From positions 1 to 27,723 of the forward strand of contig CAJLWO010000037.1 in assembly GCA_905210435.1 (NCBI GenBank): 27,723 nucleotides of DNA, in the 5' to 3' direction. Shown here one piece after another: positions 15,682-23,038 of this stretch. Below the pieces are notes generated by a model. That model made no database searches. It was not told the origin of the DNA and saw only the letters and a program-made list of their open reading frames with translations. Positions within the stretch are counted from its first letter, which is position 1. The number at the start of each line of letters is the position of its first letter. This stretch comes from an uncultured Bacteroidales bacterium (GTDB taxonomy: Bacteria > Bacteroidota > Bacteroidia > Bacteroidales > Muribaculaceae). The translations under genes and the position numbers were made by a program.

Positions 15682-16527
15682 TCAAGGCTTTGCGAGTTCA
15701 TATACCATCTGCCTGATTTGCTGCGCTTTCCGCGCAGAGGGCATATCATCAAGCGAGGCATGCGGTATCGGCTTACCGACAACGACGTCAAAGGTCTTCC
15801 CCTTTGAGCGGAATACCTCGCGCGGCAGATATATCATCTCGATATTGAATTTTAATCCAATTCTTCGCCTGAATTTTGCAAATTTATAAAAAAAAGATGA
15901 ATTTTCACCATAGAAATGGAGGGGGATAATGTCACGTCCGTACTGCCGGGCCTTGGCGACAAACATTTTTTGCCATTCAAGGTCGGCCACCACCCCCTTT
16001 TTGCCGCGCCGCGACACCAGCCCGGCGGGAAACATGAGCAGCGGAGCGTCGGAGGCAAAGGCATTGTCGAGGCGGCGGATAGCCTCACGCGACTGGGCGC
16101 CGTGCTTGTTGACGGGGATGAAGGTATCGGAAAGCGGTTCGACGGCGTTGAGCAGGTCGTTGACGACGAAACGGGGTGCGACACCGTAATATGTCCGCAC
16201 GAAATCAATCAGCGCCATGCCGTCAAGACCGCCCAGCGGATGGTTGCTGACAAAAAGCACGCGCGTCTGCTCTTTCGGCGGCAGGTTGTCAAGATTGTGG
16301 AAATTGACCGTCACGCCGAGGTCGTCGAGCACGCCGCGGCAGAAATCGGCATCACGCCGCGGGAAGTTGTCGCGCAGCAGCCGGTTCAGTTCATCCTGGC
16401 ATACAGTGCGTTCTAGCCAACGCACCAGCCGCTTCGGTATGAAACGCCAATAGCGCGGGATGCGCTGACGCAGCACCTCGCCGACATTTATCTCAAGCGG
16501 TCCTTTTATCTCGTTATTTCCTTCCAT
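15682..16527 (-). CDS. glsA: PlsC-like O-acyltransferase for glycine lipid synthesis (GlsA-like)
   Basis: This 281-residue acyltransferase has the PlsC-type catalytic motif as NHPLGGLDG, with His96 and Asp102 spaced by five residues. The downstream phosphate/acyl motif is LLMFPAGLVSRRG. It resembles the OlsA/GlsA branch that adds a second fatty acid to the hydroxyl of the N-acylated amino acid. The protein probably sits on the inner face of the cytoplasmic membrane. It starts at 16527, close to a divergent promoter region, and leads the minus-strand block that continues with glsB. The FPAG in place of the usual FPEG is a small variation often seen in this branch. A generic lysophospholipid acyltransferase is the alternative call. 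Confidence 0.82.
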   Translation of the reverse strand: MEGNNEIKGPLEINVGEVLRQRIPRYWRFIPKRLVRWLERTVCQDELNRLLRDNFPRRDADFCRGVLDDLGVTVNFHNLDNLPPKEQTRVLFVSNHPLGGLDGMALIDFVRTYYGVAPRFVVNDLLNAVEPLSDTFIPVNKHGAQSREAIRRLDNAFASDAPLLMFPAGLVSRRGKKGVVADLEWQKMFVAKARQYGRDIIPLHFYGENSSFFYKFAKFRRRIGLKFNIEMIYLPREVFRSKGKTFDVVVGKPIPHASLDDMPSARKAQQIRQMVYELAKP

Positions 16528-16543
16528 AGTACTTCAGGGACTA

Positions 16544-16551
16544 CAAAATTA
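16544..16551 (-). promoter_or_regulatory. Candidate -7 element for glsA
   Basis: On the minus strand this reads TAATTTTG, an exact TAnnTTTG match, 17 bases before the glsA start. A TTTG at the -33 position was not found. Confidence 0.45.
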
Positions 16552-16560
16552 ATAATAAAA

Positions 16561-16591
16561 TTTGCGTTATGCTATAAAATCCGTAAATTTG
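16561..16591 (+). promoter_or_regulatory. Bacteroidetes-type promoter for the SDR/GNGPSL pair
   Basis: TTTG at 16561-16564 and TAAATTTG at 16584-16591 are 19 bases apart, matching the Bacteroidetes primary-sigma consensus in sequence and spacing. The gene starts 61 bases downstream at 16652. Confidence 0.75.
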
Positions 16592-16651
16592 TAGACAATT
16601 CATTGTGAATTTCCGGCATGTCAGCAGCCGGAGCAGTCAACACCGTTTCCC

Positions 16652-17563
16652 ATGACCAACGATATACTAATCACCGCGGCGGGCGGCTTCCTCGGCAAAT
16701 ACCTCATTGACGAACTGAAACGCACGCTTCCCGCCGAACCGGCTCCGGCCTTGCATTCAGCCGGACTGTCACCCTTCAACGACTACGTCGTGAACCTTGC
16801 AAAAGAACAGTTTGAACCGTCGCGCGGCTACCGCACCGTGTTCCATCTGCTGGGGGGTTGCCATGAAGGCGACCTCGCCGCGCTCAATGTGGCATGCACA
16901 CGCAATCTGCTTGCATCCCTTGAGACGAATCCGCCGCAAAATCTGGTCTACGTATCGTCGACCGAAGTCTACGGCGCGGAAGAGGGTGTCGAAATAAACG
17001 AAAACCGCGAGCCGGAACCGGTCAGCCAAGCCGGAAAGACGAAACTCGAGGCCGAGACGCTGCTGCGGGAATGGTGTGCCGCCCACAATGTGAGGCTCAC
17101 CATATTACGCAGTCCGGATATCGTAGGCACCGGCATGAAGGGGCCGTTGCGGCGCCTTGTCAACAGCATATACCGCGGCAACTACCATCACATCGACGAC
17201 GAGACGGCGCGCCTGAGCGTGGTCCACGCCACCGATGTGGCACGCGCCATGGTCATGCTTCAGGATACCGGAGGCATCTACAATATCACCGACGGCGTCA
17301 ACCCCACCCGCCACGACCTGGTGGAGGCGTTCGCAAAGCGTCTGAACAACAAACGCGTCTACACCATCCGCGCCAAGCGGGCACGCACCTTCGCCCGCAT
17401 CTGCGACTTCATACCGCTTCTGGGCTACGGCCGTAAGACTCTTGCCGAACGCTACCGCACGCTGACATTCGACGACAGCCGTCTGCGGCGCACCACAGGC
17501 ATGACTCCGGCATCGGTCGTCGACTATCTAACAACGCACAATTATGACGAAAACAGTCTCTGA
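16652..17563 (+). CDS. Degenerate NAD-dependent epimerase/dehydratase (extended SDR)
   Basis: This 303-residue protein has an SDR fold. The dinucleotide motif is altered to TAAGGFLG (8-15), with Ala in place of the first Gly. SSTEVYG follows near residue 102. At the catalytic site the usual YxxxK reads SQAGKTK, so the Tyr is replaced by Ala127 while Lys131 remains. The middle has ILRSPDIVGTG and GIYNITDG, like sugar epimerases. Loss of the tyrosine argues against ordinary dehydratase or epimerase activity; it may bind nucleotide sugars, act in a partner complex or use other chemistry. The gene has a well-formed promoter and overlaps the next gene by 20 bases, so the two products probably act together. 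Confidence 0.75.
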   Translation: MTNDILITAAGGFLGKYLIDELKRTLPAEPAPALHSAGLSPFNDYVVNLAKEQFEPSRGYRTVFHLLGGCHEGDLAALNVACTRNLLASLETNPPQNLVYVSSTEVYGAEEGVEINENREPEPVSQAGKTKLEAETLLREWCAAHNVRLTILRSPDIVGTGMKGPLRRLVNSIYRGNYHHIDDETARLSVVHATDVARAMVMLQDTGGIYNITDGVNPTRHDLVEAFAKRLNNKRVYTIRAKRARTFARICDFIPLLGYGRKTLAERYRTLTFDDSRLRRTTGMTPASVVDYLTTHNYDENSL

Positions 17564-18404
17564 CCCGACACGCGACGGCTTCGGCATGAAACTCGCCAAG
17601 TCGTTGAAAAGCATAGGCAAACTCATCCTCTCCACCCGCAAGGCCACATATCCGCGCGGCGAGCACGCGCGTCCGCTCGTGATTCTCGGCAACGGGCCGT
17701 CGCTGGCCGAAACGATTGCCGCGCATGGCGACTACATCGCTTCGGACACTGACGCTATGGCGGTGAACTTCGCTGCCAACACGCCCGAATTCCGGCGGCT
17801 GCGCCCGAAATACTACATACTGGCCGACCCCCATTTTTTTGCAAATCCCGACGATGCCAACGTGAGCCGTCTGCTCGAAAACATACGCACCGTCGACTGG
17901 CCGATGACGCTTTTTCTGCCTTTTGCCGCACGCCGCAGCTGCCCGCTCCGGCCGACTGAGCATCTCCGCATCGAATACTACAATGCCGTGGGAGCCGAAG
18001 GCTTCGGATGGATTGAAAAAATAGCGTTTGACAGCCGCCGCGCCATGCCGCGGCCACGCAACGTGCTGATACCTGCCATCATGACCGGCATAGGCATGGG
18101 CTACGGCGACATCTATATCACCGGCGCCGACCACACATGGACGGCCACCGTCACCGTCGACGACGACAACCATGTGCTCACCCGCCAGCCCCACTACTAC
18201 AAGGAGGACAACAAGGAGGAGAAACGCATCCGCAAGGAGTACCTCAAATATCCCCTCCACTCGATTCTCTACAGTTTCTACCTGGCTTTCAAAGCCTACC
18301 ATATCATAGCCGGTTACGCCGACCGCCGCGGAGTGCATATCTACAACTCCACACCCGGCTCCATGATCGACGCCTTCCCCCGCAAGCCGCTGCCACAGCC
18401 ATAG
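17544..18404 (+). CDS. GNGPSL-motif protein (DUF115/Maf-like), possible glycosyltransferase
   Basis: This 286-residue protein carries LVILGNGPSL (45-54) near its N-terminus, then YYILADPHFF (90-99), MTGIGMGYGDIYITGADHTW (180-199) and a C-terminal GVHIYNSTPGSMID. The GNGPSL and (I/L)xGxD pattern occurs in DUF115/MptE-like proteins, in Campylobacter Maf proteins that attach nonulosonic acids, and in GT42 sialyltransferases. A role in transferring the sugar made by the nearby legB/neuB genes is an inference only. The first 40 residues are basic and could contact the membrane. The start overlaps the SDR gene by 20 bases, implying translational coupling. No signal peptide or transmembrane segment is seen. 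Confidence 0.65.
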   Translation: MTKTVSDPTRDGFGMKLAKSLKSIGKLILSTRKATYPRGEHARPLVILGNGPSLAETIAAHGDYIASDTDAMAVNFAANTPEFRRLRPKYYILADPHFFANPDDANVSRLLENIRTVDWPMTLFLPFAARRSCPLRPTEHLRIEYYNAVGAEGFGWIEKIAFDSRRAMPRPRNVLIPAIMTGIGMGYGDIYITGADHTWTATVTVDDDNHVLTRQPHYYKEDNKEEKRIRKEYLKYPLHSILYSFYLAFKAYHIIAGYADRRGVHIYNSTPGSMIDAFPRKPLPQP

Positions 18405-18418
18405 CGGCTTCGGGCGAG

Positions 18419-18463
18419 TCAGACATGTCCGACTCGTCTGACCGGTCTGACCGGTCGGACTTC
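18419..18463. repeat. 9-bp TCNGACNNN array, copy B
   Basis: There are five units: TCAGACATG, TCCGACTCG, TCTGACCGG, TCTGACCGG and TCGGACTTC. With flanking bases, 18415-18436 forms a 22-bp near-perfect palindrome (CGAGTC/GACTCG around GACATGTC, one mismatched pair). It starts 15 bases after the GNGPSL gene stop and may act as its terminator. Confidence 0.85.
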
Positions 18464-18518
18464 GCAGGCGGCCGATTCAGGCGCCGGGGATTTTTTTATC
18501 GTTCATTAACATGACAAT

Positions 18519-18550
18519 TTTGGCTATTAACAACGATTGATTTAACTTTG
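18519..18550 (+). promoter_or_regulatory. Bacteroidetes-type promoter for rpoN
   Basis: TTTG at 18519-18522 and TAACTTTG at 18543-18550 are 20 bases apart, a good match to the consensus. An unusual true Shine-Dalgarno AGGAGG (18565-18570) follows, 11 bases before the rpoN ATG. Confidence 0.75.
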
Positions 18551-18581
18551 CCGATAAGTTTATCAGGAGGAAAGACACCCA

Positions 18582-20015
18582 ATGAAACCGACACTTCAAC
18601 AGCAACAGGAGCTAAAACAGCTGCAACGGCTCACGCCGATGCAGGTACAGTTTGTGCGCATGCTGGAGATGACCGGTCCGGAACTCGAAGGGGAGGTGAA
18701 CCGTGCGCTCGACGAGATGCCGGCGCTCGAAATAGCCGAAAACCAGGGTGTCACCCCCGACAACGACGGTTTCAACGAGACCGCCGAACAGGTGCAGCTC
18801 GCCGACTACGGCAATGATGACGACATACCGTCGTACATGCTCGACGCCCGCAACCGCAGTGTCAACGACACGTATTACACTCCTGTGGCCGTGAACGACG
18901 AACTGACTCTCGCCGAGGACCTTACCCGGCAGTTGAGCGAGCTTCCGCTATCCCCGCGCCGGCTCACAATCGCCAATTACATAATAGGCAACCTCGACTC
19001 CAACGGCTACCTGAAACGTACGCCCGAAGCCATCGCCGACGACATCACATTCACCGAATCGGTAGAAACGGAAGCCGCGGAGGTGTCGGAAGTAATCGAT
19101 ATTATCCGCACTCTCGACCCGGCCGGTGTCGGCGCCGTCGACCTGCGCGACTGCCTGCTGCTCCAGCTCAACCGCCGGCAGCCTACTGTCGAGGTGATTA
19201 CCGCACGCGAAATCATAACACACTATTTCGACCTGTTCTCGAAAAAGCATTTCGACCGTCTGGCCGACTTGCTCGGCATCGACACCGAAAGGCTCACAGC
19301 CGCGGTCGACATCATTTCGCGTCTCAATCCCAAGCCGGGCAACCAGCTTAACGACAGCGCCATAGAGCACAGCGGACGACAGATAGTGCCCGAGCTGCAG
19401 GTGGAAATCGATTCCGACAACAACCTCACTGTCAGCCTGCTCAATAATATTCCCGACCTCGCGCTCTCACGCTCGTTCAGCCTCGACACGCCTATGGCAG
19501 CCACGATGACTCCGCGCCAGCGCACCGATGCCGCGACATTCATACGCACGCGGCGCGACGAGGCACAGGCGTTCATCAAGACCCTTCAGATGCGGCAGAG
19601 CACACTGCTCAACGTCATGACCGCCATAGCGTCGCTGCAACGCGATTTCTTCCTTACCGGCGACGAGACGCGCCTGCACCCGATGATACTGAAGGATGTC
19701 GCCGCCGTGACCGGTTACGACCTCTCGGTCATATCACGCGCCACCGCCTCGAAGTATGTGCTCGCCCCCTCGGGGATATATCCGTTGAAATTTTTCTTCA
19801 ACGAGCGCCCGAAAGCCGACGACGACGTGACATCACATCAGATAATCGACGCAATAAAAACAATAATATCGCAGGAGGACAAACGCTCACCGCTACCCGA
19901 CGAGACGATTGCCGCCATGCTTTCAGAAAAAGGATTCAACATAGCCCGGCGCACGGTAGCGAAATATCGCGAACGGCTCGGTCTGCCTGTGGCTCGCCTG
20001 CGGAAAACCATTTAA
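18582..20015 (+). CDS. rpoN: RNA polymerase sigma-54 factor
   Basis: This 477-residue sigma-54 directs RNA polymerase to -24/-12 promoters and needs AAA+ activators to open them. Region I is at the N-terminus and rich in Gln and Leu (QQQQELKQLQRLTPMQVQFV). The core-binding region has the LNPKPG segment (near 250), and the C-terminal RpoN box ARRTVAKYRE (455-464) is intact. The length is typical. It has its own consensus promoter and a clear AGGAGG ribosome site, unusual among the genes of this window. The PAP2-family gene follows after 12 bases. No anti-sigma or activator gene is nearby. I checked no -24/-12 sites systematically. Confidence 0.95.
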   Translation: MKPTLQQQQELKQLQRLTPMQVQFVRMLEMTGPELEGEVNRALDEMPALEIAENQGVTPDNDGFNETAEQVQLADYGNDDDIPSYMLDARNRSVNDTYYTPVAVNDELTLAEDLTRQLSELPLSPRRLTIANYIIGNLDSNGYLKRTPEAIADDITFTESVETEAAEVSEVIDIIRTLDPAGVGAVDLRDCLLLQLNRRQPTVEVITAREIITHYFDLFSKKHFDRLADLLGIDTERLTAAVDIISRLNPKPGNQLNDSAIEHSGRQIVPELQVEIDSDNNLTVSLLNNIPDLALSRSFSLDTPMAATMTPRQRTDAATFIRTRRDEAQAFIKTLQMRQSTLLNVMTAIASLQRDFFLTGDETRLHPMILKDVAAVTGYDLSVISRATASKYVLAPSGIYPLKFFFNERPKADDDVTSHQIIDAIKTIISQEDKRSPLPDETIAAMLSEKGFNIARRTVAKYRERLGLPVARLRKTI

Positions 20016-20027
20016 CACCTCACCAGA

Positions 20028-20654
20028 ATGCTTGAGAAAATAATAAAAACCATAGCCGGAATAATATCAATCATCACTTCGCCGCTCATCATGCCTACAT
20101 ACGGCATGGCGATATCGCTGTGGGGCACGTATCTTGTGTTCGCTCCCGCCGCCACGCGCTGGCAGGTGCTTCTGCTTACGTTCGCCGCCACGACGATGCT
20201 GCCGGTGATTGTCATCTTCGTGCTGTCAAAGGCCGGCATCATAAAGCACCCTTCGCTCAACGAGCGCAACGACCGTCCGTATGTCTATGCCGCGGCGGCA
20301 ATGGCCTATCTCGGAGTGTCGTTCTATCTCGGCAAAATCAATTCGCCGCAATGGCTGTCGATGTTCATGCTCGCAGCGGCATTTACGGCCGTAGTGACCA
20401 TGATAGTCAATTTCCGATGGAAAATCAGCGGGCATGCCACCTCGGTCGGCGGACTTACCGCATATACATTCTTTCTCTGCTTCAAAAATCTCACGCTCCA
20501 CAACAACGAATGGCTATTTGTGGCATCAGTGCTGATAGCCGGAGCGGTAATGACATCGCGCCTCATACTCGAGCGGCACTCGTTAGGACAGGTAGTGGCC
20601 GGATTTTTCAACGGCTTGTTCTGGGTGACGGCTCTCGAGCTGCTTGCCAAGTGA
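20028..20654 (+). CDS. PAP2-superfamily membrane protein
   Basis: This 208-residue protein has about five to six membrane segments and PAP2-like motifs: LNERNDRP (77-84), ISGH (133-136) and SRLILERHSLGQ (177-188). Type 2 phosphatidic acid phosphatases remove phosphate from lipid phosphates such as undecaprenyl pyrophosphate or phosphatidic acid. Here the third motif ends in Gln188 where the consensus SRx5Hx3D has Asp, and the first motif is not the exact Kx6RP. The nucleophilic His184 and His136 are present, so activity is possible. The gene lies 12 bases after rpoN and 67 before purE, on the same strand. The substrate is not known. Confidence 0.78.
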   Translation: MLEKIIKTIAGIISIITSPLIMPTYGMAISLWGTYLVFAPAATRWQVLLLTFAATTMLPVIVIFVLSKAGIIKHPSLNERNDRPYVYAAAAMAYLGVSFYLGKINSPQWLSMFMLAAAFTAVVTMIVNFRWKISGHATSVGGLTAYTFFLCFKNLTLHNNEWLFVASVLIAGAVMTSRLILERHSLGQVVAGFFNGLFWVTALELLAK

Positions 20655-20721
20655 CAACGCCCGCGCAAAGGGCGCACAATCAACTGACCAATCATCAACA
20701 ACATATAAACATAGCAACTGT

Positions 20722-21228
20722 ATGAAACCACTCGTAAGCATTATAATGGGCAGCACTTCCGATCTGCCCGTGATGAAAAAAGCAGCCGATTTTCTCGACA
20801 GCATGGAAATCCCGTTTGAGATGAACGCCCTGTCGGCGCACCGCACACCCGCCGAGGTGGAGGAATTCGCCCGCACAGCCTCTCAGCGCGGCCTCAAGGT
20901 AATCATTGCCGCGGCAGGCATGGCAGCCGCTCTTCCCGGCGTGATTGCCGCCTCCACTACCCTGCCTGTCATCGGTGTGCCTCTCGACGCCACCCTCGGG
21001 GGCAAGGACGCGATGCTCTCAATCATACAGATGCCTCCCGGCATTGCAGTGGCTACCGTAGGCATCAACGCCGCGATGAATGCCGCCGTGCTCGCCACCC
21101 AGATGATAGCGCTGACCGACGCAGGCGTGGCCGAACGTTTCGCAGCCTACCGCAGCAGCCTTAAAGAGAAAATCGTAAAGGCCAACGCCGAGCTTGCCAA
21201 AATAGAATACAAATTCAAAACCAACTGA
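20722..21228 (+). CDS. purE: N5-carboxyaminoimidazole ribonucleotide mutase
   Basis: This 168-residue class I PurE moves the carboxyl group of N5-CAIR to carbon 4, giving CAIR in purine synthesis. GSTSDLPVM (10-18) and SAHRTP (38-43, with catalytic His40) form the active site. AAGMAAALPGVIA and DAMLSIIQMPPGIAVATVGI are also conserved. ATG at 20722 is chosen because it places the GSTSD loop at the usual position; the in-frame start at 20644 would add 26 unrelated residues and overlap the PAP2 gene. Its partner PurK is not in the window. It is followed by a strong hairpin before ispG. Confidence 0.95.
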   Translation: MKPLVSIIMGSTSDLPVMKKAADFLDSMEIPFEMNALSAHRTPAEVEEFARTASQRGLKVIIAAAGMAAALPGVIAASTTLPVIGVPLDATLGGKDAMLSIIQMPPGIAVATVGINAAMNAAVLATQMIALTDAGVAERFAAYRSSLKEKIVKANAELAKIEYKFKTN

Positions 21229-21259
21229 TTGACAGGATTTAACTGATTAACAAACGCTA

Positions 21260-21286
21260 TAGGGACGCACGAGCCGTGCGTCCCTA
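21260..21286. repeat. REP-like hairpin between purE and ispG
   Basis: TAGGGACGCAC (21260-21270) pairs perfectly with GTGCGTCCCTA (21276-21286) over a GAGCC loop. No T-run follows. The arm TAGGGACGC resembles the larger inverted repeat at 12451-12549. A short degenerate run of CTGATTNAC-type sequence lies just before it (21226-21252). Confidence 0.75.
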
Positions 21287-21338
21287 CATCAATCGGAATT
21301 TCGCAGTTTTGAACCCTCATACAAATCGAATATAAATC

Positions 21339-23018
21339 ATGAGTTTCGGATATAAGCGCCGCCCTACGTCGACCGCGCACGTGGGCAATCTGACCATAGG
21401 AAGCGACAGCCCGATACGTCTGCAATCAATGACGTCGACCTCAACGATGGACACCGCGGGGTCGGTGGCACAGGCAAAACGCATCATAGATGCCGGAGGC
21501 GAGATAGTAAGACTGACAGCCCAGGGCGTACGCGAGGCCAACAACCTCGCAGCCATACACGCGGCTTTGCGTGCCGACGGCTACGACGCCCCTCTTGTGG
21601 CTGACATACATTTCAACCCTGCGGCAGCCGACGCGGCAGCCGCCGTGGTTGAGAAAGTGCGTATAAATCCCGGCAACTTTGTCGACCCGGCGCGCACGTT
21701 CCGCCATCTTGAATATACCGACGAGGAGTATGCCGACGAAATCAAGCGTATCGAAAAGCGCCTGATTCCCCTCGTCGACATCTGCCGCGAGCACTCTACC
21801 GCGCTGCGTATCGGCGTGAACCACGGTTCGCTGTCCGACCGCATCATGAGCCGCTACGGCGACACTCCGGCCGGAGTGGTGGAGAGCGCGATGGAATTTC
21901 TGCGCATACTCCGTCGCCTTGATTTCAACGATGTAGTAATTTCAATAAAGTCATCGAATACCGTGGTGATGGTCAACACCGTGCGCCTGCTCGTCGATGC
22001 GATGGACAAGGAGGATATGCACTATCCGCTGCATCTGGGCGTCACCGAGGCCGGCAACGGCGAGGACGGACGCATACGTTCGGCGGTAGGTATCGGTGCG
22101 TTGCTTTCCGAGGGTATCGGCGACACTATCAGGGTGTCGCTCAGCGAGGAGCCGGAATGTGAGATTCCTGTCGCCGCGATGCTCACCGAGCGTATTGCGG
22201 CATGGAGCAGCGCGCCCGACATCGAGGGGGAGACATATCCCGGATTCAATCCCGTCGAGCCGGCACGGCGCAGTTCGGAAGCCGTCGGCAATGTCGGCGG
22301 CACCAACATACCTGTTGCCGTCGGAGCGGATGCGCTGCCCGAGGATGATATTATACGGCTGTCGGCCGACATCGACAGGAAAACACTTGTGGCGGAAGCT
22401 GAAAATGCCCGCGGCAAAGTGATAATACTCACCACGGCATCCGTCAACCCCGCCGCAACGCTCAAAGCGGCGATGCACGCACTGACAGCGGCCGGGATAA
22501 AAGCTCCGCTGATTCCCGAAATAGACTACGGCACGACGTCGCCGGAAGCCACGACCGTATACGCCGCCGCCGACATGGGCGCGATACTCCTTTCAGGGTT
22601 TACCGACGGTATTTCAATCAAATCGTCGATAATGGATGCCGACGCTCTCGGCGCGCTGTCGCTGGGTATTCTCCAGGCAGCACGTCTGCGCTTCTCGCGC
22701 ACGGAGTTCATATCGTGCCCCGGGTGCGGCCGAACGATGTTCGACCTCCAGTCCACTGTCAACACCATAAAGCAAAAACTGTCACATCTGACCCATCTGA
22801 AAATCGGTGTGATGGGGTGTATCGTCAACGGTCCCGGCGAGATGGCCGATGCCGATTACGGCTACGTGGGCGCCGGTGTAGGCCGCGTGAGTCTGTACCG
22901 ACAGAAAGAGTGCATCGAGCGCAATATACCGCAGGAGGAAGCGTTGCCGCACCTGATAGCGCTGATTAAAGCCGACGGCCGCTGGGTCGACCCGGAATGT
23001 ACCGCGACAAAACCATAA
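21339..23018 (+). CDS. ispG: 4-hydroxy-3-methylbut-2-enyl diphosphate synthase, long form
   Basis: This 559-residue iron-sulfur enzyme converts MEcPP to HMBPP in the MEP isoprenoid pathway. The N-terminal TIM barrel (1-270) has QSMTSTSTMDT, LVADIHFNP and LRIGVNHGSLSDRI. An inserted domain (about 270-440) marks the long, plant/Chlamydia/Bacteroidetes form. The C-terminal domain binds the 4Fe-4S cluster through Cys460, Cys463 (SCPGCGR) and Cys494 (MGCIVNGPGE). The conserved Glu of NGPGE (501) is present. It begins at ATG 21339, 110 bases after purE, past the hairpin. The M16 peptidase gene follows within about 20 bases. No disruption is seen. Confidence 0.95.
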   Translation: MSFGYKRRPTSTAHVGNLTIGSDSPIRLQSMTSTSTMDTAGSVAQAKRIIDAGGEIVRLTAQGVREANNLAAIHAALRADGYDAPLVADIHFNPAAADAAAAVVEKVRINPGNFVDPARTFRHLEYTDEEYADEIKRIEKRLIPLVDICREHSTALRIGVNHGSLSDRIMSRYGDTPAGVVESAMEFLRILRRLDFNDVVISIKSSNTVVMVNTVRLLVDAMDKEDMHYPLHLGVTEAGNGEDGRIRSAVGIGALLSEGIGDTIRVSLSEEPECEIPVAAMLTERIAAWSSAPDIEGETYPGFNPVEPARRSSEAVGNVGGTNIPVAVGADALPEDDIIRLSADIDRKTLVAEAENARGKVIILTTASVNPAATLKAAMHALTAAGIKAPLIPEIDYGTTSPEATTVYAAADMGAILLSGFTDGISIKSSIMDADALGALSLGILQAARLRFSRTEFISCPGCGRTMFDLQSTVNTIKQKLSHLTHLKIGVMGCIVNGPGEMADADYGYVGAGVGRVSLYRQKECIERNIPQEEALPHLIALIKADGRWVDPECTATKP

Positions 23019-23038
23019 ACAGCCTCAACCGACTATAT

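Noticed and set aside
17409..18338. Minus-strand open frame opposite the GNGPSL gene
   Set aside because: Shadow of a gene with conserved motifs and a clean promoter; the translation resembles no family.
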